Origin: Streptomyces sp. GESEQ-4
GTDB lineage: Bacteria; Actinomycetota; Actinomycetes; Streptomycetales; Streptomycetaceae
Reading direction: 5' to 3'
DNA length: 64,000 nucleotides
Assembly: GCF_017948455.1 (NCBI RefSeq)
Contig: NZ_JAFFSU010000001.1
Coordinates: forward strand, 1,054,001-1,118,000
Part shown: positions 16,771-25,389 of the stretch, one piece after another
How positions within the stretch are numbered: the first letter of the stretch is position 1
How the letters are laid out: each line of letters starts with the position of its first letter
Notes under the pieces: model-generated
Database searches by the model: none
What the model was told of the DNA's origin: nothing
What the model saw: the letters and a program-made list of their open reading frames with translations, nothing else
Made by a program: the position numbers and the translations under genes

Positions 16771-16890
16771 GACCAGCCGACTTCCCGTTCAGGGCCAGGT
16801 CACACCGGTGCCGTGAACGATTCGGCCCGGCACCCCGAAGAACCTGGAGCGGTCCTGCACGAGGCCCGCGGCGGTGCCGTCCCCACCACC

Positions 16891-17952
16891 TCAGGTTCCA
16901 AGACGGCGGCGATCCTCCTCGTCCCACTTGCGGGTGTCGCGCGGCTGTACGTACGGCTCCTCCTCGGCCGGCTGACCGCCTGCCACCGCGCGCTGGCGGG
17001 CCAGCTCCGCGTCGCATTCCAGGCCCAGCAGGATCGCCAGATTCGTGATCCACAGCCACACCAGGAAGATGATCACGCCCGCGAAGGTGCCGTAGGTCTT
17101 GTTGTACGAGGCGAAGTTCGCCACATACAACGCGAACCCGGCCGAGGCGATCATCCAGATCACCAGCGCCAGGAAGCTGCCCGGCGTGATCCAGCGGAAC
17201 CCGCGCACCCGCGCGTTCGGTGTCGCCCAATACAGGATCGCGATCATGGTGGTGACCAGGAGCGCCAGCACCGGCCACTTCGCGATCGACCACACCGTCA
17301 GCGCCGTGTCGCCGACGCCGAGAGCGGAGCCGAGCTGCTTGGCCAGGGCGCCAGTGAACACGACGATCACCGCGCTGACCACGGCCAAGACCATCAGGAC
17401 CACCGTCACGCCGACGCGGACGGGCAGTACCTTCCACACCGGCCGGCCCTCCGGGACGTCGTAGACCGCGTTGGCGGACCTGATGAACGCGGCGACATAG
17501 CCGGAGGCCGACCACACCGCGAGCAGCAGACCCACGATCGCCATGACCGAACCGATCCCGGCACTGCCCTGCATCTGCTGCACCGCACTGCTCAGGACAT
17601 CCCGCGCCGCGCCCGGGGCCAGGTTCTGGATGTTGTCCAGCACCTGCTGCGACGCCGACTGCCCGACGACCCCGAGCAGAGAGATCAGTGCCAGCAGTGC
17701 CGGGAACAGCGCCAGAATGCTGTAGTAGGTCAGCGCCGCGGCCCGGTCGGTCAGCTCGTCCTTCTTGAACTCCTTCAAGGTGCCTTTCAGTACCGCTCCC
17801 CAGGAGCGCTTGGGCAGATCCGTCGGTTTGTCCGGCGCCTGCCGCTCCACCTGCTCATCCGGCCCGGCTTCAGAGGCCCGCACGGTCTCGGCCTTGTGGT
17901 CGGTCGCGCTGTGCCCGCCGTGCCTTCCATGCCGTTTCAACGTCCGTACCAT
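16891..17952 (-). CDS. YihY/BrkB-family inner membrane protein
   Basis: 353 residues from ATG 17952; upstream in-frame ATGs would add an unconserved stretch. A charged N-terminal tail of about 70 residues is followed by the family core: LKEFKKDELTDRAAALTYYS, ILALFPALLALISLLG and six predicted membrane spans, with SAVQQMQGSAGIG, NAVYDVPEGRPVWK and FASYNKTYGTFAGVIIFLVW all typical. The acidic/basic cytoplasmic tail ends in DEEDRRR. It was once named ribonuclease BN-like; the current view is a membrane protein of unknown transport or envelope role. No operon partner is evident. Confidence 0.9.
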   Translation of the reverse strand: MVRTLKRHGRHGGHSATDHKAETVRASEAGPDEQVERQAPDKPTDLPKRSWGAVLKGTLKEFKKDELTDRAAALTYYSILALFPALLALISLLGVVGQSASQQVLDNIQNLAPGAARDVLSSAVQQMQGSAGIGSVMAIVGLLLAVWSASGYVAAFIRSANAVYDVPEGRPVWKVLPVRVGVTVVLMVLAVVSAVIVVFTGALAKQLGSALGVGDTALTVWSIAKWPVLALLVTTMIAILYWATPNARVRGFRWITPGSFLALVIWMIASAGFALYVANFASYNKTYGTFAGVIIFLVWLWITNLAILLGLECDAELARQRAVAGGQPAEEEPYVQPRDTRKWDEEDRRRLGT

Positions 17953-18390
17953 TCCGAACGAGTATCCGGCTGAGTGCCGCCTATACATGGACGCAAATCT
18001 CAGCGCGGTCCTGGCTGCCCCGTGTGCGCGTCGCGCTCGGTCCTCTTGCCTGCGTGGTGTGCCCTCAGGCGTCATCATGCGGGCGAGCCGCGGCCTGATG
18101 GAATTCACTGCCCTCGGCGAAAAGATTTCGTATCGTCCGCGTCACTCAACTCTGCGAATTCAACTCGAGTCTGCAACTCCTGGATGAAATCCGCCAGGAA
18201 CCCAGGGCTGACAGGCCTGTTTCCGATGCGGATCATCTGTGTCCGAAACCGTGCAGCCCGTGCTGGGATGCCGGCCGCGCTCCGATGACGTTGCCGTGCG
18301 TTGCAAACTCGGTCGACAGACGGGGCCGCGAACCACTGTGATGGCTCCGAGTGCCCGTCGCACGGAGCGGGCCGGCCACAGGAGTTGCTC
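17953..18390. other. Intergenic region, divergent genes
   Basis: A 438-base region between the divergent BrkB-family gene and the phosphotransferase gene. It is less GC-rich around 18095-18180. I see no protein homology, no strong palindrome and no obvious RNA. It probably holds both promoters. Confidence 0.4.
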
Positions 18391-19290
18391 TTGGTAACCG
18401 TGAGAACTGCGGACACCCGCCCCCAGATCGATGGTGCACTGGTCAGGCGCCTGGTCGACACTCAGTTCCCGCAGTGGGCGGGGCTGCCCCTGAAGCTGCT
18501 CAACCCCGCCGGCTCTGACCATGTGATCTACCGGCTGGGTGAGGAGTTGTCCGTCCGGCTGCCGCGCCATGCCGGAGCCATCGGGCAGGCCAGGAAGGAA
18601 TTCGAGTGGCTGCCCCGGCTCGCGCCGCACCTTCCCCTGGCTGTCCCGGTACCGGTGGGGGTGGGCGACCCCGACTTCGGTTACCCGTGGCCGTGGGCGG
18701 TGTCCCGCTGGCTGGACGGGGAGGTGGCGACCGTCGAGGCGCTGGCCGGTTCCTCCACGGCCGCCGTTGAACTGGCTCAGTTCCTGGCCGCCTTGCAGCA
18801 GTTCGCACCCGAGGACATCCCCGCCGAGAACAGCCACGAAGACCTCACCGGCAGGCCGCTGTCCGACCGGGACCGTGCGACGCGGGTCGCCATCGCCCAG
18901 GTCGACGGCGTGTTCGACGCAGCAGCGATGACCGCACTGTGGGACGCGGCGCTGAGCGCCCCCGGATGGGACCGCCCTCCGGTGTGGTTCCACGGCGACT
19001 TCCACACCGGCAACCTGCTGACCGTCGACGGCCGCCTCAGCGCCGTCATCGACTTCGGCGGGCTCGGCACCGGTGACCCGGCCTGTGACCTGATGATCGC
19101 TTTCACGCTGATGTCGGCCGATACCCGGGCCGTCTTCCGCACCGCGCTCGAAGTGGACGACGCCACCTGGATGCGAGGACGCGGCTGGGCCCTGGCCACT
19201 GCCCTGAACGCCTACACCTCCTACGCCGCCGTCAACCCCCGGGTCGCCGAGCAGACCACCAGGCAGATCAATCAGGCCCTGATCGGCTGA
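18391..19290 (+). CDS. Aminoglycoside phosphotransferase-family kinase
   Basis: About 299 residues if it starts at TTG 18391, which has AGGAG six bases upstream; GTG 18400 is the alternative. The APH/CHK kinase fold is clear: YRLGEELSVRLPRH (ATP-binding Lys replaced by Arg), catalytic loop WFHGDFHTGNLL (Asp and Asn) and metal-binding VIDFGGLGTGDPACDL. It resembles the Streptomyces group annotated as aminoglycoside phosphotransferases, but many of these act on other small metabolites. The MFS remnant follows closely on the same strand. Confidence 0.85.
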   Translation: MVTVRTADTRPQIDGALVRRLVDTQFPQWAGLPLKLLNPAGSDHVIYRLGEELSVRLPRHAGAIGQARKEFEWLPRLAPHLPLAVPVPVGVGDPDFGYPWPWAVSRWLDGEVATVEALAGSSTAAVELAQFLAALQQFAPEDIPAENSHEDLTGRPLSDRDRATRVAIAQVDGVFDAAAMTALWDAALSAPGWDRPPVWFHGDFHTGNLLTVDGRLSAVIDFGGLGTGDPACDLMIAFTLMSADTRAVFRTALEVDDATWMRGRGWALATALNAYTSYAAVNPRVAEQTTRQINQALIG

Positions 19291-19326
19291 CAACGTTCAC
19301 GGTGATCCTCGGCCCGAGCCGCTGCG

Positions 19327-20000
19327 GTGCCGCTCCTCGTGATCCGTCGCCTGGTGCCCGAGAACAGGGCCCCGGGCCGCCGCCGTATCGACTGGACGGG
19401 CGCCGGTCTGCTCACTGTCGGCCTCATCGCGCTGGTGAACGGACTGCTCTCCTCCGACTCGGGCGTACCGCTGTGGCAGTCCGCCGGTTCGATCGCCGTG
19501 GGGTCGCCGAACGCATCCGAGCCCTGGGCAACGGCCTGACGATCCTGCTGATCGGCGTCTCCGAGGCGGTCTTCTTCCTGGTGGTCCTCTACAACCAGGA
19601 CGTACTGGACTTCACGCCGCTGGAGGGCGGCCTTGCCTGGCTCCCCTTCTGCCTGGCCTTCCTGCCCGGTGTCCTCGTGGCCGGTCAACTCCTGCCCAGG
19701 GTGGGCATGCGGACCCTTCTCGTGGTCAGCATGCTCGTGATGGCCTGCGGCATGCTGATGTTCAGCATGGTCGAGGAGGACTCCTCGGTGCAGCAGGTGG
19801 GCGGCGCGCTCGGCCTCGCCACGTTCGCGGCGATCGCGCTCGGCAGCACGCACGGCTCCCACACCGTGGAGTCGGCCGGAGGCCTCGCCGTCGACGGCGT
19901 ACGCCTCGCCTTCCGCGTGGGCGCCGTGACCTTGGTGGTGGGCGCGGCTCTCAGTCTCTGGCTCATGCCCGGACGCCGCCGGGAGAAGGCAGGCAGCTAA
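19327..20000 (+). pseudogene. DHA2-type MFS transporter remnant
   Basis: Two out-of-frame pieces of one drug-efflux transporter. The first reads VIRRLVPENRAP and RRRIDWTGAGLLTVGLIALV (central loop and helix of EmrB/QacA proteins). After a deletion and frame change near 19500, the second piece reads RIRALGNGLTILLIGVSEAV, VLYNQDVLDFTPLEGGLAW and a C-terminal helix ending at 20000. The first six helices and part of the last helices are missing. It ends three bases before the ArsR operator. Confidence 0.7.
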
Positions 20001-20002
20001 GA

Positions 20003-20062
20003 GCAACCAATGGTTGCGCATCCCGGAGGGGAGGTCTACAGTGATGTGCAACCAAACGTTGC
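20003..20062 (+). promoter_or_regulatory. Promoter with two ArsR-type operators
   Basis: GCAACCAATGGTTGC (20003-20017) is a perfect palindrome around a central A. GCAACCAAACGTTGC (20048-20062) matches it at 13 of 15 positions. Between and overlapping them are a -35 TTGCGC (20014-20019) and a -10 TACAGT (20037-20042) with a 17-base spacer. One operator overlaps the -35 and the other lies near the transcription start, an arrangement suited to tight repression by the ArsR protein encoded two genes downstream. Confidence 0.7.
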
Positions 20063-20081
20063 GAGATGGCGGGAGAGTGCG

Positions 20082-20546
20082 GTGGAGTACGGCAGCATCG
20101 AACGGGAGATCCACATCGAAGCCACGCCCGAGGTGGTCTACGAGGTCGTCAGCAGGCCCGAACATCTGCGGGAGTGGTGGCCGGACGAGGCAGAGCTGGA
20201 GCCGGTGCCCGGCGCCACCGGGGTCATCTCGTTCGGCGACAGGTCCACGCCGGAGGCGAAGGTCGTACCGATCACCGTGGTGGAGGCCGACCCGCCCCGG
20301 CGGTTCTCCTTCCGGTGGGTGTACGACGAGAGTGAGGCCGCGGCGCCGGACGACTCGCTCCTGGTGACCTTCGAGCTGGTCCCGTCGGGCGCGGGGACAC
20401 TGCTGCGCTTCACCGAGGAGGGGTTCAGGGAGAAGGGCTGGGAGGTCGCCGTGCTCGAGGAGCAGTACCGCGAACACGTCACCGGCTGGGACCACTTCCT
20501 GCCCCGGCTCGTCTCGTACGTCACCCGGCTGGTGTCGACGCCGTGA
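20082..20546 (+). CDS. SRPBCC/AHSA1-domain protein
   Basis: 154 residues from GTG 20082, with GGGAGAG five bases upstream; the ATG at 20010 would run through the operator and is rejected. The START/SRPBCC fold shows EREIHIEATPEVVYEVVSRP, LREWWPDEAEL, VEADPPRRFSFRW and ITGWDHFLPRL-like C-terminal helix (TGWDHFLPRLVSYV). These hydrophobic-pocket proteins often pair with ArsR regulators. Its stop overlaps the ArsR start by 4 bases. The ligand is unknown. Confidence 0.86.
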   Translation: MEYGSIEREIHIEATPEVVYEVVSRPEHLREWWPDEAELEPVPGATGVISFGDRSTPEAKVVPITVVEADPPRRFSFRWVYDESEAAAPDDSLLVTFELVPSGAGTLLRFTEEGFREKGWEVAVLEEQYREHVTGWDHFLPRLVSYVTRLVSTP

Positions 20547-20881
20547 GCGTCACCATCGACGACGAGCTCTGGTCGGCGGTGGGAGACCCGACCCGGCGGC
20601 GGATGCTCGACCTCCTGCTGACCGACGGCGGCGGTACTGCGACCACGCTGAGCGAGCAACTGCCGGTCACGCGGCAGGCGGTCGCCAAACACCTCGGCGT
20701 ACTCGACCGGGTCGGGCTGGTGCACGTCACGCCGTCCGGACGTGAGCGCGTCTACCAGGTCGACGAGGCCCAACTCGCCCGCGCGGTCGCGCAGTTGTCG
20801 TCGGTTGGGGCGGCCTGGGATGCCCGCCTGCAGCGCATCAAGCGGATCGCCGAAGCAATTCAGCGCGGCCAGAAGGGCTGA
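20543..20881 (+). CDS. ArsR-family repressor
   Basis: 112 residues from GTG 20543. Winged helix: ALGDPTRRRMLDLL-like start (AVGDPTRRRMLDLLLTDGG), recognition helix LPVTRQAVAKHLGVL and wing HVTPSGRERVYQVDE. The metal-binding CxC motif of arsenic or zinc sensors is absent, so it belongs to the non-metal ArsR group that partners SRPBCC proteins. It lies between two SRPBCC genes, and the operon start carries two matching palindromes, so autoregulation is very likely. Confidence 0.9.
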   Translation: MSVTIDDELWSAVGDPTRRRMLDLLLTDGGGTATTLSEQLPVTRQAVAKHLGVLDRVGLVHVTPSGRERVYQVDEAQLARAVAQLSSVGAAWDARLQRIKRIAEAIQRGQKG

Positions 20882-20979
20882 CCCGCACGAACGAGCGCGC
20901 CGCCTCATCCGGGGTGGCGCTGATGAACCGCGCCCGCATGCCCGCATGGGGGCGCCCACCCGAGGAACGAGGTATCGAG

Positions 20980-21420
20980 ATGGTGGACATCCTGCACAGG
21001 ATCGGAGTCGAGTCGTCTCCCGGCGACGTATACGAGGCCCTGACCACGGTCGACGGTCTGGCGGGCTGGTGGACGGAGGACACGGACGGCGACACCGACG
21101 TCGGGGGAGTGATCCGGTTCCGCTTCGAGCCCGGCGGGTTCGACATGAAGGTACTGGAGGCCCGGCCCGCCGAGCGCGTGCTCTGGGAGGTCGTCGACGG
21201 CCCCGAGGAGTGGATCGGCACGCACATCCGCTTCGAGCTCAAGCAGGAGGACGGCTTCACAATCGTGCTGTTCCGACACGAGGGCTGGAAGGAACCGGTG
21301 GAATTCATGCACCACTGCAGCACCAAGTGGGCGACCTTCCTGATGAGCCTCAAGAGGCTGGTCGAAACCGGCAAGGGCGAGCCCGCACCGCACGACGTCA
21401 AGATCAGCAACTGGCACTAG
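20980..21420 (+). CDS. SRPBCC-domain protein
   Basis: 146 residues from ATG 20980, 98 bases after the ArsR gene; in-frame ATGs further upstream (20914, 20923) lack conservation. The fold reads MVDILHRIGVESSPGDVYEAL, LAGWWTEDTDGD, VIRFRFEPGGFDMKVLE, VLWEVVDGPEEWIGTH and a final CSTKWATFLMSLKRLVETG helix. This is the second START-like protein of the ArsR operon; the two differ clearly in sequence, so they may bind different ligands or act on different steps. Confidence 0.86.
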   Translation: MVDILHRIGVESSPGDVYEALTTVDGLAGWWTEDTDGDTDVGGVIRFRFEPGGFDMKVLEARPAERVLWEVVDGPEEWIGTHIRFELKQEDGFTIVLFRHEGWKEPVEFMHHCSTKWATFLMSLKRLVETGKGEPAPHDVKISNWH

Positions 21421-21859
21421 ACCTGCCCGTCACGCCGGCCGCCTGTGCGAGCGTCAGGTGGGACGGCCCACGGGCGACCTGGTGCCGGATTCCGCGGGCA
21501 TCCCGGCGGAAACCATCTGCCGCGTCCTTGCCGCTGGACGTGTCGTACGCCGATCGAAGGCCCGTACGTCCGTCATCCGCGTGTCCTCGGCAGGGGTGGC
21601 CCATGGAGTGGCATGGTCTTGGACGCTCTCTGCCGCGAGGGCCTGAGGTCGCCACACTCAGGCTCTCGCGGCAGAGGCCGGCGGGGCGGACGTCGCGGTC
21701 GCCGGCGGCGATGCGGGCTTGGTCCAGGGCGTGCTCGATGCCGTCGTTGCCGAAGGCCGCACCGTCCGGGACTCACGGTGCAGCAGCACGATCCGCTCCG
21801 GCGGGGCGATCCGCGAGTTGGTACCGGGGCTGACTCAAGTCCGGTCAATGCGGCCGGCA
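21421..21859. other. Gap between convergent genes
   Basis: 439 bases between the SRPBCC gene and the aldo/keto reductase gene. Besides the hairpin at 21628-21676, a plus-strand stretch around 21660-21830 keeps coding-like bias (ALAAEAGGADVAVAGGD) but I cannot assign a family; it may be a gene remnant. Confidence 0.3.
21628..21676. terminator. Very long hairpin between convergent genes
   Basis: The arms at 21628-21647 and 21657-21676 are 20 bases each and pair at 19 of 20 positions (single G/A difference at arm position 13) around the loop GTCGCCACA. It begins CTCTGCCGCGAG. It lies about 200 bases from each of two convergent genes and is most simply a bidirectional terminator. Confidence 0.6.
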
Positions 21860-22777
21860 TCAGGATGCAGAGCGGTTGATCGAATCGAGGAGCTGGAGTT
21901 CTTCCTCCGCCAGCTGCAGCGCCCCGGCCGCCACATTGGCGACGAGGTGCTCGGGGATACCCGTCCCGGGGATGGCGAGTACATGTGCGCCTTGCCGCAG
22001 GATCCATGCCAGGCGAACCTGCGCCGCTGAGGCACCGTGCGCGCGGGCGACGGCGAGGACCTCGTCGTGCTCGGCCCGGACTGCTCCGGCCTCGCGGCCC
22101 TTCCCGGCGACGGAGAAGAAGGGCACGAACGCGATGCCACGGGCTGCGCATTCGCGGAGCATCTCATCCCCGTCGGCTGCATCGATGCCGTAGGGGTTCT
22201 GGACGCACACCACCGGTGCGATTGCCTGGGCCTGGGCCAGGTGCTCCGGTCGGGCGCTGGAGATGCCGAGGTGGCGGACGAGTCCAGCGTCGCGCAGCTC
22301 GGTGAGGGCCCCGAAGTGCTCGCTGATGTCGTCTTGGCCCATGAGGCGCAGGTTGACCAAGTCGAGGTGATCGCGCCCGAGTTGGCGCAGGTTCTCCTCG
22401 ACCTGGCCACGCAGTTGCTCGGGTCGAGCCGAGGTGGCCCAGTCGCCGTCGGCATCCCTGGCTGGGCCGACCTTGGTGGCGATGACGAGATCGTCCGGGT
22501 ACGGCGCCAGCGCCGAGTTGACCAGTTCGTTGGCGGAACGTAACCGGGAGAAGTAGAAGGCGGCGGTGTCGATGTGGTTGACGCCGAGTTCTACGGCGCG
22601 GCGGAGCACGCGGATCGCCTGGCTGCGGTTGCTGGGCGTGCCCTGGTGAAAGGCGCTGCTGCCGGTCAGGCGCATGGCCCCGAAACCGATTCGGTTGACC
22701 TTGAGGTCACCGAGCATCCACGTGCCGGCTGCCGCCGCCGAGACATGCGCGACGTCATCTTTTTCCATCAGTTCCAT
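21860..22777 (-). CDS. Aldo/keto reductase
   Basis: About 305 residues from ATG 22777 (GGGAG just upstream); nearby in-frame ATGs at 22768, 22717 and 22795 are alternatives. TIM-barrel aldo/keto reductase features: NRIGFGAMRLTG, the catalytic Asp/Tyr region GVNHIDTAAFYFS (position equivalent to DTAxxY), catalytic Lys in VIATKVG, then VNLRLMGQ where many members have a substrate-binding His, and the C-terminal AIPGTGIPEHLVANVAAG cofactor loop. It reduces carbonyl compounds with NADPH. Nothing nearby fixes the substrate. Confidence 0.85.
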   Translation of the reverse strand: MELMEKDDVAHVSAAAAGTWMLGDLKVNRIGFGAMRLTGSSAFHQGTPSNRSQAIRVLRRAVELGVNHIDTAAFYFSRLRSANELVNSALAPYPDDLVIATKVGPARDADGDWATSARPEQLRGQVEENLRQLGRDHLDLVNLRLMGQDDISEHFGALTELRDAGLVRHLGISSARPEHLAQAQAIAPVVCVQNPYGIDAADGDEMLRECAARGIAFVPFFSVAGKGREAGAVRAEHDEVLAVARAHGASAAQVRLAWILRQGAHVLAIPGTGIPEHLVANVAAGALQLAEEELQLLDSINRSAS

Positions 22778-23098
22778 CAGCTCCCTCGGCTCCATCCGAT
22801 GGGCCATCGCCCAGCAGTCGTTCAGGCGTGGCGATCCTGGAGTATGCGCAGGTGACAGGCATGGCTGGAAGGCGCGGAGCGTTGGGGGAATGTCACAGCG
22901 CGAACGGGAACCCTGACTAGGCACTCCGAGTTGGTATCGGTGAAGCGTCCGCCCATGAGCGCCCTTGTTCAAGGCGCGCTTACCGTACGGGTGGCCTTCT
23001 CCGGAATCACGTGCCGGATGCCGCACAACTCACGCCCCTTGCGGGGCAGCACCTAAAATTCCGTCCACAATCACGCAACGGCCGGCGAAGGGAAACTC
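22778..23098. other. Divergent intergenic region
   Basis: 321 bases between the aldo/keto reductase gene and the membrane protein gene at 23099. It should hold both promoters. No clear palindrome or RNA was seen. Confidence 0.3.
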
Positions 23099-23776
23099 GT
23101 GGAGCGGGAGTGCTGGTTCTGCCGGGAGGCCACGCCGGCGTCATGGCACGACCGCGTCCTGGGGTTGCACAAGGATTCCGAAACCACCATGACCCCATGG
23201 ATCGTCGTCCTGCGCACCACCTGGCGTGTGGAAATCGTCTCCGTGCCACGCTGTGCCCGCTGCCATACCGGACACCAGATCGAGCAGACCACGGCGGTGC
23301 TCTCCATAGCCGCGTTGATCGCCTACGCCGCCAGCGGCCAGCTGGACCGGCTGCTCGGCATTCTGTCGGCTTCGGCCGGAGAGCGGACAGTCGCGGCGAT
23401 CTGGGCGGCCGTCGCCTGCCTGCCGGGGCTCGGATGGATCGCCATCCGGCAGGGCCGGCTGCCGTGGCGGCGCCTGGCGCCCCGCCGTCTGGGCTACGCC
23501 CGCCACCACCCGGAGTATCTGCAGCTCCGGGAAGAAGGCTGGAAGCCCAGGTCGGGCCCCCTCCACTACTGGCACGGTCCGCCGAACCCCCATCACCCTC
23601 CGCCGCCGAGCCGTCCCCGACGGCTGATCGCGGGCTTCCTCGAGCTTGTCGGAGCAGCCTGCGTCATCGCCATCCCCGTCACCTACTTCCAGGGCTATGA
23701 AGAACTGGCCGGAGGTTTCATCGTGGCAACGGGAGGGCTGTTCTTCGTGTCCTCGAAGATCAGACCCGAGGACTGA
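23099..23776 (+). CDS. Unknown membrane protein with two CxxC pairs
   Basis: 225 residues from GTG 23099, with GAAGGGAAA upstream. The N-terminus has CWFC (residues 5-8) and, about 45 residues later, CARCHTGH, a pattern that could bind zinc. Hydrophobic segments lie at about 65-85, 100-115 and near 185-220, separated by a basic, His/Pro-rich loop (HHPEYLQLREEGWKP, NPHHPPPPSRPRR). I do not recognise a family. The zinc-ribbon plus membrane layout suggests a sensor or assembly protein, but that is speculation. Confidence 0.6.
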   Translation: MERECWFCREATPASWHDRVLGLHKDSETTMTPWIVVLRTTWRVEIVSVPRCARCHTGHQIEQTTAVLSIAALIAYAASGQLDRLLGILSASAGERTVAAIWAAVACLPGLGWIAIRQGRLPWRRLAPRRLGYARHHPEYLQLREEGWKPRSGPLHYWHGPPNPHHPPPPSRPRRLIAGFLELVGAACVIAIPVTYFQGYEELAGGFIVATGGLFFVSSKIRPED

Positions 23777-23889
23777 TCGCCGTAGTGGCGTCGCCCCCGT
23801 CCGGCGAGGTGGGATGGGGAGCGTATCGAGTCGTGATCAATCTGCGGGATTCGCCCTCACGGTGGGCCCCGACCGGTAGATCCTCTTGC

Positions 23890-24169
23890 GTGACGCGAGT
23901 GCAACTGACGGACGACGAGGGGGAGTTCATCAGGCCGTACCTGCCGATCGGCGAGTACGGCCCGTACCCCGAGCGGCTGCGGGCAGCAGTTCGAGGGTGT
24001 GATCTGACGGTTCAAGACCGGCGGGCAATGGCGGGAGATGCCGCAGGAGTTCGGCGCCTGGTCGACCGTCCACAACCGCTTCCGGCAGTGGCCTGACGCG
24101 GGCGTCTTGGAGGCCCTGCTGGAGGGCCTGATCGCGTCCGGGGCGGGAGTTGCCCCTACTGTTTCCGCC
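23890..24169 (+). mobile_element. IS5-family transposase remnant (5' end)
   Basis: From GTG 23890 the frame reads TRVQLTDDEGEFIRPYLPIG, EYGPYPERLR. An extra G after CTGCGG then shifts the frame; restored, it reads QQFEGVI, a TGA where Trp is expected, [20 protein letters not shown] and VHNRFRQWPDAGVLEALLEG before homology ends. This is the N-terminal third of an IS5-group transposase with an insertion and a nonsense mutation. Bases 23967-24058 form an inverted repeat with 25431-25521. The remaining frame runs without stop into the DUF1963 gene. Confidence 0.75.
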
Positions 24170-25060
24170 ATGGATCTCTACGGAGCCTTCCGGGCGGAGG
24201 CGATCGAGCAGGGCGTCTCGTCTGCGGATGTCGACACGTACCTGGCGGATGGACGCCCTTGCCTACGTCTGGGGCGCGGACCCGGACCGGTCGCCGGATG
24301 GGTAGGTGGACTGCCGGTGCTTCCCGACGGTGTGGCGTGGCCGCGCGCCGACGGCAGGGACCACGATGTCGAGGCCGAGCCCTTCCCGCTGGCTGTCACC
24401 ATCGACTTGGCGGCCTTGCCCTGGGAGGGGTTACGGGAGGCACTGCCGTTCACGCTGCCGGCCACCGGTCTCCTGCAACTGTTCTACCTGTATTCCCAGG
24501 ATCCGCTCAGCCAGCGCTGCACCGGGGAGGAGGAAGCTCTCGGATTCGTTCGAGTGATTCACGTTCCCGACCCGGGCCTGGCCGAGCAGCGTGCCGTTCC
24601 CGAATACGCTCATGCGGAGAAATGGCCGGTCCCGGTACACGAGCGTGTCGAACTGCGGGCAGCACTGCGGATCGACATTCCGGGATTCGACCCCGATTAC
24701 GGCATAGAGAAGCCGGGACTGCCGGCGGACCACCCGCACGCCGCTGTCCTGAAGGACCTGACGCTGCGTTTTCTGCCGGTTGGTCCGTGGTGGGAGGGCG
24801 TCCAGGTCGGCGGCCACGCGTGGGGCGAGCAATGGGAGTGCGAAGACGTGATCGCCGCGGAGTTGGCACCACCGGGGGAGGACAGTTCCAGCAAGGCCAG
24901 GCAGGAGCGTAAGCAGCAGGTGTATCGCGAGTGGCTGCCTCTGGCTCAGTTCAGCGTGCAGGACGCGAAATACACCAATGCCCGGCTGATGATCCGCCGG
25001 GAGGACCTGGCGGCGGCCCGCTTCGACCGGCTGCGTTCTTATCAGGAGTTCACCGAATGA
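24170..25060 (+). CDS. DUF1963 (YwqG-like) protein
   Basis: 296 residues from ATG 24170. The DUF1963 pattern is visible: WVGGLPVLPDGVAWPRADG, PLAVTIDLAALPW, TGLLQLFYLYSQ, VHVPDPG-like (VIHVPDPGLAEQRAVP), then KDLTLRFLPVGPWWEGVQVG and LAQFSVQDAKYTNARLMIRREDL. YwqG-like proteins resemble immunity or antitoxin-like proteins in some toxin systems but most have no known role. The frame is open upstream into an IS5 remnant (from about 24038), so a fused start is possible. A second DUF1963 gene lies at 48967-49746. Inverted IS5 pieces bracket this gene. Confidence 0.75.
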   Translation: MDLYGAFRAEAIEQGVSSADVDTYLADGRPCLRLGRGPGPVAGWVGGLPVLPDGVAWPRADGRDHDVEAEPFPLAVTIDLAALPWEGLREALPFTLPATGLLQLFYLYSQDPLSQRCTGEEEALGFVRVIHVPDPGLAEQRAVPEYAHAEKWPVPVHERVELRAALRIDIPGFDPDYGIEKPGLPADHPHAAVLKDLTLRFLPVGPWWEGVQVGGHAWGEQWECEDVIAAELAPPGEDSSSKARQERKQQVYREWLPLAQFSVQDAKYTNARLMIRREDLAAARFDRLRSYQEFTE

Positions 25061-25389
25061 GGCGCCGGCGCAGCCTGCACGGACGGCAAGAGACAATTCG
25101 ATCTGGTGTCCCACCGCGGTCCATAAGTGAATCGCTCCGGGCCTGCTCGCGGAAGCCGGTAGCCGCCCAGCCACCGCACGTTCGCAGCACCGCCTCCGGC
25201 GCGCCCACCCGTTGGAAGCCCCCCGGAGATCTGGGAGGCGATCTTCGCGGTCCACGCCGAACTGCGGGGCCGGTCCCGAGTCGGTCCCGAGTCGGGATGG
25301 CCACCCGCACCCGCCTGATCCCTCCGGACGTACGCGAGATCTACGGGCCCGACCTGCACGTCCCCTCTTCGGTATGGTCCGGGCATGTG

